A stretch of DNA of 8,043 nucleotides. Origin: Acidobacteriota bacterium. Lineage in GTDB: Bacteria > Acidobacteriota > Blastocatellia > Pyrinomonadales > Pyrinomonadaceae. Position numbers and translations under genes: made by a program. The number at the start of each line of letters is the position of its first letter. The first letter of the stretch is position 1. Shown here piece by piece: positions 5,709 to 8,043 of this stretch. The notes under the pieces are model-generated. The model was not told the DNA's origin, made no database searches, and was given only the letters and a program-made list of their open reading frames with translations. The stretch spans positions 1-8,043 of the forward strand of contig JAOTWT010000115.1 of assembly GCA_029862725.1 (NCBI GenBank), given 5' to 3'.

Positions 5709-5737
5709 AATATAGCAGAAACATCAACAAATTGCAC
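5709..5737 (-). promoter_or_regulatory. Candidate extended -10 promoter for the PEP-CTERM gene
   Basis: On the minus strand TGC-TATATT forms an extended -10 element (TATATT at 5709-5714). A weak -35-like GTGCAA (5732-5737) lies 17 bases upstream. Predicted transcription would start near 5702 and leave a leader of about 105 bases. I looked for a sigma-54 GG-N10-GC element, because some PEP-CTERM genes use one, and found no good match. Confidence 0.4.
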
Positions 5738-5848
5738 TCTTTTGTGTTTCGTTTTCACCCGATGGCACTCGGCCCCGTCTAACCCGCTTTGTTGGCATTC
5801 AGATAATCGAAAGTATCAATACTCCCTGATTTCCATGAATTTCCAACT

Positions 5849-5893
5849 TTATTCGCGGTTTTTTTTCGTTCTAAGTGAAAAAAGAGCGAATAA
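5849..5893. repeat. Long imperfect hairpin downstream of pnp
   Basis: TTATTCGC (5849-5856) and GCGAATAA (5886-5893) are perfect 8-base inverted repeats. Inside them TTTTTTC (5861-5867) pairs with GAAAAAA (5877-5883), leaving a 9-base loop; only a small internal loop interrupts the stem. The structure forms on either strand. It lies about 35 bases beyond the pnp terminator and more than 250 bases before the PEP-CTERM start. Its role is unknown: it could be a backup 3'-end structure or a regulatory site. Confidence 0.6.
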
Positions 5894-5925
5894 TGCCGTA
5901 AATCCAGCAAATTTGGTAATTGGCC

Positions 5926-5954
5926 AAGAAAAAGAGCGCCCAAAAGGCGCCCTT
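5926..5954 (-). terminator. Intrinsic terminator of pnp
   Basis: On the minus strand AAGGGCGCC pairs with GGCGCTCTT (9 pairs including one G-T) around TTTTG, followed by a T-rich tail (TTTCTT). It begins 30 bases after the pnp stop. The stem is strong and the tail moderately U-rich, so termination here is likely. Confidence 0.75.
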
Positions 5955-5984
5955 AAAAGACTAAACATAAACTCTCTTCAGTTG

Positions 5985-8043
5985 CTAATCGGCATTTCCG
6001 CCGCTGGCCTGAGCTTTTTCGTCCAGTAGTACGGCTTTTCGGGAAAGTTTTATCTTGTTTCCTTCCTTACCGATACATTTGACCATAACCTGTTGGCCTT
6101 CCTTGAGTTCGTCACGGACATCCCGAATCCGTCGCTCGGAAATCTCCGAAATATGGAGGAGCCCGTCGACCCCCGGGAATATCTCGACAAACGCGCCAAA
6201 ATCGACGATTCGCGATACGGTCCCAAGATACGTCTCTCCGATTTCTGCTTCGGCCGTCAACGCCTTGATGCGTTCGACTGCAGCCTGTGCTGCGTCTCCG
6301 TCGGCTGTCGCGATGTTTACCGTACCGTCGTCATCAATATCGATCTTAGCCCCCGTCTCTTCCGTGATCGAACGAATCATCTTGCCTCCCGGACCGATGA
6401 TATCGCGGATCTTGTCGGGGTGTACCTTCATGGTGATGATTCGGGGAGCGTAAGGGGAGATGTCCTCCCGAGGCTCATCGATTGCCTTTTTCATGACCTC
6501 GAGGATGTGTAGCCGCCCTTTTCTTGCCTGCTCGAGCGCTTCGACAAGGATTTGAGCGTTAATTCCCGCAACCTTGATATCCATTTGAAGCGCAGTAATA
6601 CCCTCTTCGGTACCCGTTACCTTAAAGTCCATGTCACCATAGTGATCTTCGGCACCGGCAATATCCGAAAGAATCGCGTAACGGTTTTCCTCAAGTACGA
6701 GACCCATCGCGATGCCGGCTACCGGACGCTTTAGGGGCACCCCGGCATCCATCATTGAAAGTGTCCCGCCGCATACCGACGCCATTGAAGATGACCCGTT
6801 CGATTCGGTAATATCTGAAACAATCCGGATCGTGTAAGGAAACTCGCCCTCATCAGGAAGAAGGGGCTCTAGCGCCCGACGTGCGAGATTACCGTGACCG
6901 ATTTCCCTTCTGCTCGTGCTTCCAAACCGACCGGCCTCGCCAACGGAATATGGCGGAAAATTGTAGTGAAGCATCAGGCTCCTGCGAATCTCACCTGTTT
7001 CGAGATCGTCCATGAACTGCTCGTCCTGCTTCGTTCCAAGGGTGGTAGTTGCGATCGCCTGGGTTTCCCCGCGTGTAAACAACGCCGAGCCATGGACTCT
7101 CGGCAGCCATCCGACCTCGCACGAAATCGCACGGATTTCGCTGAATTTGCGACCGTCCGGGCGTCTTCGGTTACCCAGTATGTCTTCGCGGAAAATCTGT
7201 TCCTTAAGTGCACCAAAAGCCTTGCCCGCCATCGACCGCTTTTCGGGATCATCTTCCGGATATGATTCGACAACCTCTTTTTTTAGCTCGTCAACCGCTC
7301 TGTAGCTGTCTAACTTGTCTTTCTCACCGGTTGTATCGAGTGCTGTCCGCATCTTCTCGGTATATTTCTTGGAGATTTCGGCAAAGACCTTTTCATCGAC
7401 GGTTTCTGGTTCCCCTTTTCTCTTTGTGATTTCGAGCGCTTTAAAGAGTTCCTTCTGCCACAAGCAAAGGCGCTTGATCTCCTTGTGCGCCAACATCATC
7501 GCCTCAACCATGATCTTTTCCGAAACCTCGTTGGCCTCAGCCTCCACCATAACCACCGCTTCTTCGGTGCCGGCGACAATCAGGTTGAGGCTCGAATCCC
7601 GCCGCTCGTCATAGGTCGGGTTAACAAGATATTTGCCATCGATCAAACCGATTCGGACCCCCGCAATCGGTGTCACAAACGGTATGTCCGACAAATACAG
7701 TGCGCACGAAGCGCCGGTAATCGCGATAACATCCGGATCGTTTTCCGCATCGGAAGAAATAACCGTTCCGACAATCTGTGTTTCGTTTCTGTATCCGTCC
7801 GGGAACAGAGGTCTGACGGGCCTGTCGATCAACCGGCAGGTAAGGACCTCTTTTTCGTTCGGCCTTCCTTCACGTCTGAAATAGTTGCCGGGGATACGGC
7901 CGGCCGAGTAGCTTGATTCCCTGTATTCAACAGTCAACGGGAAAAAGCTTAGGCCTTCCCTTGGTTTTGTATCACTCACTGCGGTCACGAGCAGCATGGT
8001 CTCTCCATACTTGATCACGACGGATCCGTCGGCTTGCTTGGCA
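5985..8043 (-). CDS. pnp: Polyribonucleotide nucleotidyltransferase (PNPase), 5' end outside window
   Basis: PNPase degrades RNA 3' to 5' with phosphate, releasing nucleoside diphosphates; it acts as a trimer, often within an RNA degradosome. The frame is open to the right edge: upstream of a GTG at 8016-8018 I read eight further codons (AKQADGSV), which match the normal N-terminal region. The true start therefore lies a little outside, and about 685 residues are visible. Numbering from that GTG, the first RNase PH core contains FRREGRPNEKEVLTCRLIDR. A helical linker follows. The second core has LFTRGETQA, the phosphate-binding SNGSSSMASVCGG, and the metal-binding aspartates of DHYGDMDF. The KH domain carries IIGPGGKMI (about 540-548), and the S1 domain spans about 594-665 (GTVSRIVDFGAFVEIFPGVDGLLHISE). 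All key parts are intact. In many bacteria rpsO lies just upstream, which would be outside this window. Confidence 0.97.
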   Translation of the reverse strand, partial: AKQADGSVVIKYGETMLLVTAVSDTKPREGLSFFPLTVEYRESSYSAGRIPGNYFRREGRPNEKEVLTCRLIDRPVRPLFPDGYRNETQIVGTVISSDAENDPDVIAITGASCALYLSDIPFVTPIAGVRIGLIDGKYLVNPTYDERRDSSLNLIVAGTEEAVVMVEAEANEVSEKIMVEAMMLAHKEIKRLCLWQKELFKALEITKRKGEPETVDEKVFAEISKKYTEKMRTALDTTGEKDKLDSYRAVDELKKEVVESYPEDDPEKRSMAGKAFGALKEQIFREDILGNRRRPDGRKFSEIRAISCEVGWLPRVHGSALFTRGETQAIATTTLGTKQDEQFMDDLETGEIRRSLMLHYNFPPYSVGEAGRFGSTSRREIGHGNLARRALEPLLPDEGEFPYTIRIVSDITESNGSSSMASVCGGTLSMMDAGVPLKRPVAGIAMGLVLEENRYAILSDIAGAEDHYGDMDFKVTGTEEGITALQMDIKVAGINAQILVEALEQARKGRLHILEVMKKAIDEPREDISPYAPRIITMKVHPDKIRDIIGPGGKMIRSITEETGAKIDIDDDGTVNIATADGDAAQAAVERIKALTAEAEIGETYLGTVSRIVDFGAFVEIFPGVDGLLHISEISERRIRDVRDELKEGQQVMVKCIGKEGNKIKLSRKAVLLDEKAQASGGNAD

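Larger units (their letters stand above)
5597..5984. other. 388-base intergenic region between pnp and the PEP-CTERM gene
   Basis: No convincing gene lies here. From the pnp side it holds the pnp terminator (5926-5954), a long imperfect hairpin (5849-5893), and A+T-rich sequence with a candidate promoter (5709-5737). It ends with a leader of about 105 bases before the PEP-CTERM start. That leader has a small inverted repeat (AAGTTT 5623-5628, AAACTT 5631-5636). A plus-strand open frame of about 95 codons (5742-6029) crosses the terminator and enters pnp antisense; I do not consider it real. No heptamer tract occurs here, unlike the gaps around glyQS and cca. Confidence 0.7.

Noticed and set aside
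5640..5984. Sigma-54 promoter for the PEP-CTERM gene
   Set aside because: GG and GC pairs at 10-base spacing occur near 5777-5790 on the minus strand, but the flanking bases do not match the TGGCAC / TTGC consensus.
5742..6029. A 95-codon plus-strand open frame in the pnp to PEP-CTERM gap
   Set aside because: It reads through the pnp terminator and into the pnp 3' end antisense, and the peptide shows no family features.
6055..7916. Several plus-strand open frames of 60-143 codons opposite pnp
   Set aside because: All overlap the well-conserved PNPase cores, KH and S1 domains and are explained as shadows of that gene.

Overview
The window is about half G+C and every convincing gene lies on the minus strand. 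It reads as ordinary chromosome from a free-living Gram-negative-type bacterium. My best guess is an Acidobacteriota, Blastocatellia/Pyrinomonadaceae-like. The grounds are a PEP-CTERM protein with a Pro-Thr linker, an exported PEGA plus OmpA-like protein with an 'ILFDEF' entry strand, a single-chain (alpha2) glycyl-tRNA synthetase, and degenerate heptamer repeats between genes. This placement is inference from remembered family style, not a search result.

Layout, read 5' to 3' on the minus strand (right to left): (1) pnp, polynucleotide phosphorylase, entering from the right edge without its first residues and ending at a hairpin terminator near 5930-5954. (2) A 388-base gap with a long imperfect hairpin and a candidate promoter. 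(3) A PEP-CTERM surface protein (4952-5596), then after 93 bases a secreted PEGA/OmpA-like protein (3875-4858) closed by a strong terminator at 3818-3850. (4) A gap with two degenerate heptanucleotide tracts flanking an unexplained 140-base segment. (5) A housekeeping run: glyQS (2071-3498), cca (544-1929) and the 5' part of bioB (1-420, running off the left edge). The gaps in this run also carry heptamer repeats or their relics.

The enzymes are standard: RNA turnover (PNPase), translation (glycyl-tRNA synthetase and the CCA-adding enzyme, both acting on tRNA) and biotin synthesis. The two exported proteins form a small envelope group: one is probably processed by an exosortase, and the other probably binds peptidoglycan through an OmpA-like domain.

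I found no mobile element, CRISPR array, rRNA or tRNA, and no clear new multi-gene system. The signals most worth a second look are the heptamer tracts, which have a different consensus in each gap, the segment between two of them, the exported gene pair, and the 45-base hairpin next to the pnp terminator.
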